Below are positions 54,280 through 62,709 of a stretch of DNA of 64,000 nucleotides, one piece after another. The DNA comes from Novosphingobium sp. Rr 2-17. Lineage in GTDB: Bacteria; Pseudomonadota; Alphaproteobacteria; Sphingomonadales; Sphingomonadaceae. How positions within the stretch are numbered: the first letter of the stretch is position 1; each line of letters begins with the position of its first letter. The stretch covers positions 62,001-126,000 of the forward strand of contig NZ_AKFJ01000005.1 in the NCBI RefSeq assembly GCF_000272475.1. Direction: 5' to 3'. The position numbers and the translations under genes are program-made. The notes below the pieces were generated by a model. The model was given only the letters and a program-made list of their open reading frames with translations. It was not told where the DNA came from and did no database searches.

Positions 54280-57200
54280 TCTCCCGCATCCTTGCCGGCT
54301 CGGTTCACGGTCGCTGGCTCGTCCTGTTCGTCACCGCTGTGATCGCGGCGATCGGTGCATGGCAGCTCACGGTGTTGCCGATCGATGTGACGCCCGACAT
54401 CACCAACAAGCAAGTGCAGATCAACACGGTCGTCGAGACCCTATCGCCGGTTGAAGTCGAAAAGCGCGTGACGTTTCCGATCGAGACGGCGTTGTCCGGC
54501 CTGAACGGGGTGGAGAGCACCCGATCGTTCTCCCGCAACGGGTTCAGCCAGGTCACCGTCATCTTCAAGGAAAGCGCCGACCTTTACTTCATGCGCCAGC
54601 AAGTGCGCGAACGCCTCGATCAGGCCCGGCCCAGCATGCCCGCGGGCGCAGATCCGCAGATGGGGCCGGTTTCGACCGGCCTTGGGGAAGTGTTCCACTA
54701 CAGCGTGGAGTTCGCCAACCCCGAAGGCAAAGGCGCCAAGCGCATCGACGGCCAGCCCGGCTGGCAGACCGACGGCACCTTCCTCACCGATCAGGGTGAG
54801 CGCCTGTCAGGCAGGGTGTCACAGCTCGCATACCTCCGCACCGTCCAGGACTGGATCGTGAGACCGCAGTTGCGCACCGTCCCCGGTGTGGCCGACGTCG
54901 ATTCGCTCGGCGGCTATGTGAAAGAGTACCTTGTCGAACCCGATCCGGCGAAAACCGCTGCCTTTGGGATATCTTACGACGAGTTGGGCGACGCGCTGGA
55001 GAAAGCCAACATCTCGGTCGGTGCGAACTACATCCAGCGTTCCGGCGAGGCTTATCTGGTGCGCGCCGATGCCCGCATCCACTCGATCGAGGAGATATCG
55101 CACGCGGTCGTCGCCAATCGCGGCGGCGTGCCGATCATGGTCGGCCAAATCGCCAAGGTCGAGATCGGCGGCGAGCTGCGGCGCGGTGCCGCCAGCCGCG
55201 ATGGCTATGAAACGGTAATCGGCTCGGCGCTGATGCTGGTCGGCGCCAACAGCCGCACCGTCGCCAACGACGTGGGCGTCAAGCTGCAGGAGATTGCCAA
55301 AACCCTGCCGCCGGGCGTCAAGATCGTGCCCACGCTCGATCGTTCGCAGTTGGTGCTGGCAACGATTTCCACCGTCACCAAGAACCTTGCCGAGGGCGCG
55401 GTGTTGGTGATTGCCATCTTGTTCGTTCTGCTTGGCAATTGGCGCGCGGCGCTGATCGCGACGCTGGTGATCCCGCTTTCGCTGCTGTTCAGCGCGATCG
55501 GCATGAACGGCCTCAACATTTCCGGCAATTTGATGAGCCTGGGCGCGCTCGACTTCGGCCTCATCATCGACGGCGCGGTCATCATCGTCGAGAACAGCTT
55601 GAGGCGCCTGGGCGAGCGACAAGCGCACGAAGGGCGCCTTCTCTCCCTTAAGGAGCGTCTGGAGGAAGTCATTACTTCGTCGAAGGAGATGGTCCGGCCT
55701 ACCGTTTACGGCCAGATCGTGATCTTCCTCGTCTTCCTACCCTGCCTCACTTTTCAAGGTGTCGAGGGCAAGATGTTCTCGCCCATGGTCGTCACCCTGA
55801 TGCTGGCCCTGGCTTCGGCCTTCGTGCTGTCGCTGACGTTCGTGCCGGCTATGATCGCAGTGCTTATGACGGGTTCGATCGAGGATAAGGAAGTGCGTGT
55901 CATCAACGCAACCAAGCGCCGCTACGAACCTTGGCTCCGACGCACGGTAACGCGGCCCTGGCCGTTCATCGGCGCGGGCCTGGGTATTTTGCTGGCGGGC
56001 CTGATTACGTTCCTGTTCGTGGGCCGCGAATTCATGCCCACGCTCGATGAACAGAACCTCAACCTTTCGTCTGTCCGCATCCCTTCGACCACCATCGAGA
56101 AGTCGGTCGAAATGGACCTTCCAATCGAACGGGCGTTGCTCCAGCTACCAGAGGTAAAAACGGTCTACTCCAAGGCCGGTACTGCCAGTCTGGCAGCCGA
56201 CCCGATGCCGCCGAATGCCTCGGACAACTACATCATTCTCAAGCCCAAAAGCGAATGGCCTGACGGTGTCACCACCAAGGAGCAAGTCGTCGAACGCATC
56301 CGCAAGAAGATGGATGCGATGGTCGGCAACGCCTACGACGCCACCCAACCGATCGAGATGCGCTTCAACGAGCTGATTGGCGGCGTGCGCAGCGACGTAG
56401 CGGTCAAGCTCTATGGCGAGGATCTCGACGTCATGGCGCGCAACGCGAACGAGATTGCCGCGGTGCTCAAGAAAATTCCCGGCGCAACCGACGTCCGCGT
56501 TGCTCAGACCGGAGGTTTCCCCACGTTCGACATCGTCTTCGATCGTGCCGCTATCGCTCGTTATGGGCTGACGATGGAGCAAGTGGCGAATGCGGTATCG
56601 AACGCTTTGGCCGGTCGTACCGCAGGCCAGATCTTCGAAGGCGACAAGCGCTTCGACATCGTCGTTCGTCTTCCATCCGCCCAGCGCGACAACCTCGACC
56701 TGCTCGGCGCGCTGCCGATCACGCTGCCTTCGGGTTCGGGGCGCGCGGTGCAGTCGGTTCCGTTGCGCGAACTGGCCCAGTTCCGCTTTACCGAGGGACT
56801 GAACGAAGTGAGCCGAGACGACGGCAAGCGTCGGATCTACGTCGAGGCGAACGTCTCTGGCCGCGACCTGGGCGGTTTCGTGGACGATGCGCGCCAGCGG
56901 ATTGGCGAGCAAGTAAAGCTCGCGCCGGGTGAATACATCGAGTGGGGCGGCCAGTTCCAAAACCTGCAGGCCGCCACCAAGCGCTTGATGGTCATTGTGC
57001 CGATCTGCTTCATCCTGATCGCCGCCGCCCTTTACATGGCTATCGGCAGCGTATCGCTGACGGCGACGGTGCTGACAGCCGTTCCCATGGCGCTGGCTGG
57101 AGGTGTCTTTGCCATCGCCTTGCGGGGGATACCCTTCTCGATCTCAGCGGCAGTCGGCTTCATTGCCGTGTCTGGCGTGGCGGTACTTAATGGTCTCGTC

Positions 57201-57512
57201 CTCATCTCGGCGATCCGCAAGCGTATGGCCGAGGGGGCGGACAGCGATACAGCAGTGATTGAGGGAGCGATGGAACGTCTGAGGCCGGTGCTGATGACCG
57301 CACTCGTCGCCAGCCTCGGCTTCCTACCCATGGCAATAGCCACCGGCACTGGCTCTGAAGTTCAAAAGCCGCTCGCGACGGTGGTTGTTGGCGGGCTCCT
57401 CACTGCGACGGCGCTGACGTTGTTCGTATTGCCCGCGCTGTGTGGCTTTTTGCTGCGGCGGGAGGGTTCCAAGCGGGGCCGGGCTGACGACTTTACGACG
57501 GTCGAAGCGTGA
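54276..57512 (+). CDS. cnrA: CnrA-like heavy-metal RND efflux pump
   Basis: 1078 residues (CnrA 1076), twelve membrane helices in two halves with two large periplasmic loops. The proton-relay motif of heavy-metal RND pumps is intact: Asp426, Asp432 and Glu439 in DFGLIIDGAVIIVEN, with the spacing known from CzcA (402/408/415). PIDVTPDITNKQVQINT, STRSFSRNGFSQVTVIF and YIEWGGQFQNLQAATKRL are further heavy-metal efflux signatures. It exports nickel or cobalt (by synteny with cnr) across the envelope. Last gene of the cnrCBA unit. Confidence 0.9.
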   Translation: MISRILAGSVHGRWLVLFVTAVIAAIGAWQLTVLPIDVTPDITNKQVQINTVVETLSPVEVEKRVTFPIETALSGLNGVESTRSFSRNGFSQVTVIFKESADLYFMRQQVRERLDQARPSMPAGADPQMGPVSTGLGEVFHYSVEFANPEGKGAKRIDGQPGWQTDGTFLTDQGERLSGRVSQLAYLRTVQDWIVRPQLRTVPGVADVDSLGGYVKEYLVEPDPAKTAAFGISYDELGDALEKANISVGANYIQRSGEAYLVRADARIHSIEEISHAVVANRGGVPIMVGQIAKVEIGGELRRGAASRDGYETVIGSALMLVGANSRTVANDVGVKLQEIAKTLPPGVKIVPTLDRSQLVLATISTVTKNLAEGAVLVIAILFVLLGNWRAALIATLVIPLSLLFSAIGMNGLNISGNLMSLGALDFGLIIDGAVIIVENSLRRLGERQAHEGRLLSLKERLEEVITSSKEMVRPTVYGQIVIFLVFLPCLTFQGVEGKMFSPMVVTLMLALASAFVLSLTFVPAMIAVLMTGSIEDKEVRVINATKRRYEPWLRRTVTRPWPFIGAGLGILLAGLITFLFVGREFMPTLDEQNLNLSSVRIPSTTIEKSVEMDLPIERALLQLPEVKTVYSKAGTASLAADPMPPNASDNYIILKPKSEWPDGVTTKEQVVERIRKKMDAMVGNAYDATQPIEMRFNELIGGVRSDVAVKLYGEDLDVMARNANEIAAVLKKIPGATDVRVAQTGGFPTFDIVFDRAAIARYGLTMEQVANAVSNALAGRTAGQIFEGDKRFDIVVRLPSAQRDNLDLLGALPITLPSGSGRAVQSVPLRELAQFRFTEGLNEVSRDDGKRRIYVEANVSGRDLGGFVDDARQRIGEQVKLAPGEYIEWGGQFQNLQAATKRLMVIVPICFILIAAALYMAIGSVSLTATVLTAVPMALAGGVFAIALRGIPFSISAAVGFIAVSGVAVLNGLVLISAIRKRMAEGADSDTAVIEGAMERLRPVLMTALVASLGFLPMAIATGTGSEVQKPLATVVVGGLLTATALTLFVLPALCGFLLRREGSKRGRADDFTTVEA

Positions 57513-57660
57513 AGTCGCTTATGCTGCGGATTCTGGAGCGGTCGCTATTTCGCACAAATCTGCCGTCAGTTCTTGGAAGTCCGATACAAAACACCGAAGC
57601 CACCTCATAGCCTCCTCTGCGTCAGATCGATGACATTCTGCCACGAGATGGAGACGACCC

Positions 57661-58401
57661 ATGCGCATTAAGCTTGCCCCCATCGTCTTAACCGCTGCCA
57701 TTGGCATGGTCCTACCAACTGCGGCAGCCGATGCACACGGCATCTGGTTCGAACAGCGCGCAAAGCAGCTCGTCATTGTATACGGCATCGGTGCCGACGA
57801 TCTTGAGACAGTCAAACGCCTGCCAATGATGGAGAACATTAAGGCCTACGACGCCGACTACCAGCCCATCAGGGCTTCGGTTCGCGCCTTCGGCCCGGCG
57901 GTGGTTGTCGATACCGACGCACAGCTCACAGTCGCTGCAGCCGTACTACCTTACGGCATTTGGTCGCGGGTGGGCGACGGAGAATTCGAGAAGAAGACGC
58001 TGGCAGAGATGCCAAACGCCACCGTCTCGACGAAGAACGTCAAGTATGCCGTCACTATCCAGGGTCAGCTAACCAAGCCACTCCCGGTGCTTCCCGACCA
58101 AATGCTACAGATCGTCCCGGTGGGGACAATTCCCCTGACGCTGGGATCGCCGCTCAAATACCAGGTACTCTACAACGGCAAGCCGATTGCGGGCGTCCGC
58201 ATGATCAACGACATGATCAACGATCCTGACGCGACGGAGCAGATGACCGGCGCCGACGGCACGCTCACGCTGCCGGTCCGCAATCAGGGCCTCAACGTCA
58301 TCCGCGCGGTCTATGACGGCCCAAGCGACCAGCCCAAACTTTACAAGCAGGTAGAACACACTGCCACGCTGTCGTTCGTGCTGCCCCACAAGCCCGAATG
58401 A
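57661..58401 (+). CDS. DUF4198 periplasmic protein (NikK-like)
   Basis: 246 residues. The signal peptide is cleaved near ADA|HGIWFEQRAKQL, giving an N-terminal His. The C-terminal half (about 150-240) with GSPLKYQVLYNGKPIAGVRM, DGTLTLPVRNQGLNVIRAVYDG and the HTATLSFVLP end is the DUF4198 carboxypeptidase-regulatory-like fold. DUF4198 proteins (NikK, CbtJ-like) accompany nickel/cobalt importers and are thought to bind the metal in the periplasm. It is located 148 bp after the efflux pump, leading a second unit with HupE. Confidence 0.8.
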   Translation: MRIKLAPIVLTAAIGMVLPTAAADAHGIWFEQRAKQLVIVYGIGADDLETVKRLPMMENIKAYDADYQPIRASVRAFGPAVVVDTDAQLTVAAAVLPYGIWSRVGDGEFEKKTLAEMPNATVSTKNVKYAVTIQGQLTKPLPVLPDQMLQIVPVGTIPLTLGSPLKYQVLYNGKPIAGVRMINDMINDPDATEQMTGADGTLTLPVRNQGLNVIRAVYDGPSDQPKLYKQVEHTATLSFVLPHKPE

Positions 58402-58435
58402 CGGGCCTCATCATCGCCCCAACAGAGTACCGCTC

Positions 58436-58816
58436 ATGAAGAAGACCCTCGCACTTCTGCTCGGCTTTGCCACCCTCGGCTGTCTCGCCACCACCGTCGA
58501 CGCGCACGGCCTCACCAAGCCACAGCACGGCGGCGTCGTACAGATGAACGGCGAGACGCTGTTCGAACTGGTACGGGGTCCGACCGGCGTCTCGCTCTAC
58601 GTGGTCGATGAGGACGAACCCGTCGCCGCATCGAACATGACGGCAAAGCTAAGCGTCAGCGGCAAGGGGCAGAAGGTTGACGTGCCGCTGGCTCCCGGAA
58701 AAGGCAACCAGTTCTTTGCCAAGGGCCTAAAGCTCGCCCCTGGCAGCAACGTCGGCGTCCAGATCGTCGATAAGGCGAGTGGCGCGCGATACGGCACTAC
58801 TTTCATCATCAAATGA
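58436..58816 (+). CDS. Small periplasmic putative metal-binding protein
   Basis: 126 residues. Signal peptide cleaved at VDA|HGLTKPQHGGVVQM, so the mature chain starts with His and contains HGG, then two short beta regions (LFELVRGPTGVSLYVVDED; GKGQKVDVPLAPGKGNQFFA). No named family is certain, but similar proteins lie in copper/nickel loci. It sits between the DUF4198 and HupE genes in the same unit, so metal binding is a reasonable inference. Confidence 0.65.
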   Translation: MKKTLALLLGFATLGCLATTVDAHGLTKPQHGGVVQMNGETLFELVRGPTGVSLYVVDEDEPVAASNMTAKLSVSGKGQKVDVPLAPGKGNQFFAKGLKLAPGSNVGVQIVDKASGARYGTTFIIK

Positions 58817-58872
58817 TGATCTCCGGCCCGCGGAAACCGCAGTCGCGGGCCGAACCTGCAAAGGGCTACGAC

Positions 58873-59592
58873 ATGACCGACCTTCGCTTCTCGCTACGAC
58901 GGCCGCCCGCCATGCTTATCGCCCTCCTGGTATCACTCACGCTCTTCGCCAGCGACGCCATGGCGCACGGCGTAGCTGAAAGCGACAAGGCGTTCATCCA
59001 GGCCAACCCCGGCATCAATATCATTCCGTACTTCTATCTCGGCGCCAAGCACATGGTCACGGGATATGACCATCTGCTATTCCTATTCGGGGTTATCTTC
59101 TTCCTTTATCGTCTCAAAGATATCTGGGCCTACGTTACCCTGTTCGCGATCGGACATAGCACAACTCTGTTGGCAGGGGTGATGTTCAACATCCATGCTA
59201 ATCCGTTCATCGTCGATGCCATCATCGGTCTCTCGGTGGTCTACAAAGCGCTCGACAACCTTGGCGCCTTCCCGACGCTGCTCGGCTTCCAACCAAACCA
59301 GAAGGCAGCGGTGCTGATCTTCGGTTTCTTCCACGGCTTTGGCCTGGCGACCAAGCTGCAGGATCTGATCGCGTCGCGCGATGGACTGTTCGCCAACCTC
59401 GTCAGCTTCAACCTCGGCGTGGAGGCCGGGCAAGTCATGGCACTAAGTGTTATCCTGATCGCAATGACGCTCTGGCGCCGCAGCGCGAGTTTCAACCGTA
59501 GCGCGCTGATCGCCAACGCGATGCTGATGTGCACCGGCTTCATCCTCACCGGCTATCAGATCGCCGGCTTCTTGACGGAGCAGACTACATGA
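58873..59592 (+). CDS. HupE/UreJ-family permease (second copy)
   Basis: 239 residues from ATG 58873 with AAGGG upstream. The signal peptide is cut at AMA|HGVAESDKAF. IIPYFYLGAKHMVTGYDHLLFLFGVIFF, GHSTTLLAGVMFNIHANPFIVDAIIGLSVVYKALDNLG and FGFFHGFGLATKLQDL match the copy at 9002-9706 along its full length. Nickel/cobalt transport is the best-known role of the family. Its presence beside an exporter of the same metals suggests it may work in a periplasmic step or a controlled uptake. ATGA overlap with the next gene. Confidence 0.8.
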   Translation: MTDLRFSLRRPPAMLIALLVSLTLFASDAMAHGVAESDKAFIQANPGINIIPYFYLGAKHMVTGYDHLLFLFGVIFFLYRLKDIWAYVTLFAIGHSTTLLAGVMFNIHANPFIVDAIIGLSVVYKALDNLGAFPTLLGFQPNQKAAVLIFGFFHGFGLATKLQDLIASRDGLFANLVSFNLGVEAGQVMALSVILIAMTLWRRSASFNRSALIANAMLMCTGFILTGYQIAGFLTEQTT

Positions 59593-60224
59593 CGACTGGA
59601 ACTTCCCCGGCCAGCAATCCCGGCACACCTTACCGAGCTTCGCCCGCCTCACTTGCGCGCGCCACTTTGGCAGCAGGCGTCGTCGCCGCAGCGATCCTCA
59701 CGCTGTTCGTCCTTCCTGCGGAATGGGGCATCGATCCCACAGGCGTGGGCAAGGCGCTCGGTCTGACCCGCATGGCGGGCGGAGCCGAGGCCGACGAAAC
59801 GGACAGCCCCGAAGTCGGAGCCGCCGCCGCCGCCGCCACGACCGACCTCGCCTTGCCTGAGCAGAACAAGCTCAACATAGAAGCCCGCAAACCGCTTCGC
59901 AGCGACGACAAAACACTGACGCTACCACCGCATTCAGGCGTCGAGATCAAAGCACACATGGTCAAAGGCGACCACCTGATCTTCGCGTGGAACGCGACGG
60001 GTCCGATCCGCATGGACATGCACGGCGAGCCCAAGGGCGGCAAGGACGGGGAGTTCACCTCGTACTGGAAGCAGAAGGAGCTGCGCGAAGCCAAGGGTTC
60101 GTTCTCAGCGCCGTTCGAGGGCACGCACGGCTGGTACTGGCGCAATGGCGGCGAGACCCCGGTGACGATCAAGCTCCACACCTCCGGCTTCTACCAAGAT
60201 CTTTTCGAACCCTCAGCCGAGTAA
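59589..60224 (+). CDS. Membrane-anchored periplasmic partner of HupE, no haem domain
   Basis: 211 residues. One membrane helix (about 23-43) ends in FVLPAEWGIDPTGVGKALGL, then a 20-residue acidic linker and the periplasmic domain with PPHSGVEIKAHMVKGDHLIFAWNA, HGEPKGGKDGE and FSAPFEGTHGWYWRNGG. It matches the first 230 residues of the 7992-9005 protein but ends there, lacking the CxxCH domain. Function is unknown; constant pairing with HupE suggests a joint role. Confidence 0.75.
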   Translation: MTTGTSPASNPGTPYRASPASLARATLAAGVVAAAILTLFVLPAEWGIDPTGVGKALGLTRMAGGAEADETDSPEVGAAAAAATTDLALPEQNKLNIEARKPLRSDDKTLTLPPHSGVEIKAHMVKGDHLIFAWNATGPIRMDMHGEPKGGKDGEFTSYWKQKELREAKGSFSAPFEGTHGWYWRNGGETPVTIKLHTSGFYQDLFEPSAE

Positions 60225-60282
60225 TCGAGCGTCGCGCTGAACACGCATCGGTCGTCGGTGGTGAGGTCGAACACCGTCTAAG

Positions 60283-60369
60283 CTACGCCCAGGGAAGTCG
60301 CCCTTCTTCCAGCTCGGCGATGATCCGGGCCGCGACCTCAGCGTAGAGGCTTTGACGTTGGCAAGTCAT
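60283..60369 (-). pseudogene. N-terminal fragment of an ArdC-type antirestriction protein
   Basis: From an ATG at 60369 the minus strand encodes MTCQRQSLYAEVAARIIAEL then EEGRLPWA and a stop. LYxxVxxRIIxELExGxxPW is the conserved start of ArdC/DUF1738 ssDNA-binding antirestriction proteins, normally about 300 residues and plasmid- or ICE-borne. Only 28 residues remain. It marks the right border of the nickel/cobalt locus and hints at a lost mobile element. Confidence 0.6.
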
Positions 60370-60613
60370 TGGTCCTTTCCACTCCTTCCTCAACCGCCAT
60401 TGACCGGCGCCAGGGTGGCGGAGGCGGCAGGAGCGGACCAACAGCCTCGACGCGGCGGGGCTATCGGGCAGCGATGCCCCCACCACCTTGACGCCGCAAG
60501 GCCCAACATCGCCGCGCACATGCGCGGGGCGGTATTACCGGGCTACGACTATGTGAGACGATCAGACATCAGGAGAGATCTGCAATGTTCTGTGAAATCA
60601 GGAGCACCCGGCA
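60370..60613. other. Intergenic remnant region next to the ArdC fragment
   Basis: No gene recognised. The minus-strand frame upstream of the ArdC fragment stays open to 60519 without recognisable similarity, and may be decayed sequence of the same element. Confidence 0.4.
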
Positions 60614-62134
60614 TCACGCCGCCACATGACGGCGAGTACGTACCACGCCGATCAGCAAGCTAACGCCGCCGGCCAGCAACACGCCATCGACCAACGAAAC
60701 CGCGCCGCCGGTCAGTGTCCACGCTGCATGCACCAAAGCGAGGGCGATCAGCAGCGCGGCCAGTACCCAGCGCATCATCCGCGCTAGTCGTGCGCCGGGT
60801 ACACGCACAAACGCCACTCCCCCGATCATAAGCCCACTGAGCGTCAGCCAGGTGGCTGGAAGTGGCGTCGCGGGCGCGAGCGCGGCGATCATTGCCGTAA
60901 GCGTAAGCACGATCGGCTGCCCCCAGCATATCGCCGCCCAAATTCTTTCCCATCCCGGCGCAGGCCTGCCCCGGTCGCGGCGGCGGGCAAGCCAGATCGT
61001 GACACCGCTTGACGTGACGATGCACAGTGCCAGACCCAGCAGTCCGTAAGCGATCCGCACGGGAAGCCCGCCGAACCAGCCAAAGTGAACCTGCCCGATC
61101 CCACTCAATACCTTGCTACCGACCACGAGGTCGCGCGGATGTTCCTCGGCTACGGGGTTGCCGCGCGCATCGAATTGTACTTCATCTTGTTGGGTCAGCA
61201 GCCGAGGGCGCCCTGCGTGAACCGTTATCCGCATGTCGGCGCGACCGCGCCGTTCCATCAGGATGCTTTGCGGCTCGGCACCCGGAGAGCGGGCGCGGGC
61301 CTGTGCGATCAACGCGGCGATGTCTGGCATGGGCGCCGCGCGCGCATCGACCGGCGGCGGCGGATCGAGGAACAATTCATAGACCTTGGTCGTGTCGCCG
61401 CGATAGAGCAGCAAAGACAGCGCCGCGACGATCAGCGTGCTTAGCCCCAACAGCGCGCCGGTCAGCGCCAGCGTAAAGTGGAACGGCAGCGCCCATATCC
61501 CTAAACGGTTGTGCAAGTCCGCCTCTTGCAGACGGCGCGAACCGCCCAGCCGTAAGTGGAAGGCATCGCGTACCACTCGGGGATGCGCCAAAACGCCTGA
61601 CACCAGCGAGGATAACAACGCCACTCCGGTCAGCCCGACGATGAACGCCCCCCAGCTTCTGGGCAGGTGCAGGTTCAGGTGGAGGTTGAGGATGAAATCG
61701 GACCAGACTGCATCCAACGGAACCAGCGCGCCATCCTGGGCGATCGCCCAGGTCCGCTCGAAATTCTTACCGCCATAAGCAATGATCGTTGCGCCGGCCT
61801 TCGCCGGGGTCGGCATGGTAAGATAGAGCTTGGTATCGGCGGGGGTCTGTTTCGTGACTGCGACAAGCGCCCGGCCCGCCGCTTCATCAGATAGCGAAGT
61901 GAGAACGGGGGCCGCCGGAACTTCCCACTGCTGCAAATCGGGCGTGAAAACCGTCAGCGTGCCGGACAGGCAGACCAGATAGATGGCGCCCGCAAAAGCA
62001 AGGCCCAGCACGGAATGGCTGCTCAACACCGAGCGCACCGTCTCCGGAGAGATCGGCCATCGCCACTTTTTGGCCCGTGAAACTTGGGATGGCGTGTTTT
62101 GCGTCATTGCATCCTGATTTTTCACCATCGTCAC
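60614..62134 (-). CDS. PepSY-associated membrane protein, siderophore-type
   Basis: 506 residues from GTG 62134, which overlaps the stop of the upstream gene (GTGA). The first helix VLSSHSVLGLAFAGAIYLVCLSG, the RTWAIAQDGALVPLDAVWSDF segment, LHLNLHLPRSWGAFIVGLTG (His-rich helix start), LHNRLGIWALPFHFTLALTG and the C-terminal helix set are those of PepSY-TM proteins next to siderophore receptors. It probably reduces ferric iron or otherwise releases the metal at the inner membrane. Part of a three-gene unit with the DUF3649-like protein and TonB receptor. Confidence 0.83.
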   Translation of the reverse strand: MTMVKNQDAMTQNTPSQVSRAKKWRWPISPETVRSVLSSHSVLGLAFAGAIYLVCLSGTLTVFTPDLQQWEVPAAPVLTSLSDEAAGRALVAVTKQTPADTKLYLTMPTPAKAGATIIAYGGKNFERTWAIAQDGALVPLDAVWSDFILNLHLNLHLPRSWGAFIVGLTGVALLSSLVSGVLAHPRVVRDAFHLRLGGSRRLQEADLHNRLGIWALPFHFTLALTGALLGLSTLIVAALSLLLYRGDTTKVYELFLDPPPPVDARAAPMPDIAALIAQARARSPGAEPQSILMERRGRADMRITVHAGRPRLLTQQDEVQFDARGNPVAEEHPRDLVVGSKVLSGIGQVHFGWFGGLPVRIAYGLLGLALCIVTSSGVTIWLARRRDRGRPAPGWERIWAAICWGQPIVLTLTAMIAALAPATPLPATWLTLSGLMIGGVAFVRVPGARLARMMRWVLAALLIALALVHAAWTLTGGAVSLVDGVLLAGGVSLLIGVVRTRRHVAA

Positions 62135-62709
62135 GCCGCGCCTCCCAAAGCCGCGATGCCAACGCCCAAAAGACTGGCGCACACGAGCACGGCGGTCGCG
62201 CGGAGCAGGCGTCGATCGGCGAGAGTCCAGGTCATCGCCAGCCCCCATAGTACCGGCATGAGCAATCCGCTGATGACGATCCGGGTCCGTGGGTCACCTG
62301 GGAGATAAACGGCAAAGCATAGCGCGACGGCCAGCGCCGCTGTCATGCCAAGGGGGCCGGCCAACAAAGCGCGTAACACGCCCCGCCAGAGCCGCCCTTG
62401 TTCCTCCAGCGGCTCGGGGGCGGCTTCGCCATCTCGCATGCGCGCCGCTTTGCGCCGGACACGACCACCCCAGACCACGCCCAGCGCGCCGATCGCTTCC
62501 ATCACGAGCGCCAGGGTCGTTCCTTTGACGGGACCGATCACGACTGCCGCCGCCACAACTCCACCGCCCAGGACCGCCCAGCCCACAGCGATGAAAGCCG
62601 ATGCGCTTCCATCGCGCAGCAGCCACGATCGACGCAACAAAGCAGCCCCCACCCAGCCGGCTGCCAACAGGACAATGCTGGGGAACGACAGGAGCAGGTT
62701 GGCAATCAC
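62131..62709 (-). CDS. Small membrane protein of the iron uptake unit (DUF3649/DUF3325-like)
   Basis: 192 residues from GTG 62709 overlapping the receptor stop. It seems to combine two small families often split in other bacteria: an N-terminal three-helix part (about 1-65) like DUF3325 and a C-terminal part with LAGPLGMTAALAVALCFAVYLPGDPRTRIVISGLLMPVLWGLAMTW, like DUF3649. Both occur between TonB receptors and PepSY proteins. Biochemical role unknown. Family names are tentative; position and topology are clear. Confidence 0.6.
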   Translation of the reverse strand: MIANLLLSFPSIVLLAAGWVGAALLRRSWLLRDGSASAFIAVGWAVLGGGVVAAAVVIGPVKGTTLALVMEAIGALGVVWGGRVRRKAARMRDGEAAPEPLEEQGRLWRGVLRALLAGPLGMTAALAVALCFAVYLPGDPRTRIVISGLLMPVLWGLAMTWTLADRRLLRATAVLVCASLLGVGIAALGGAA

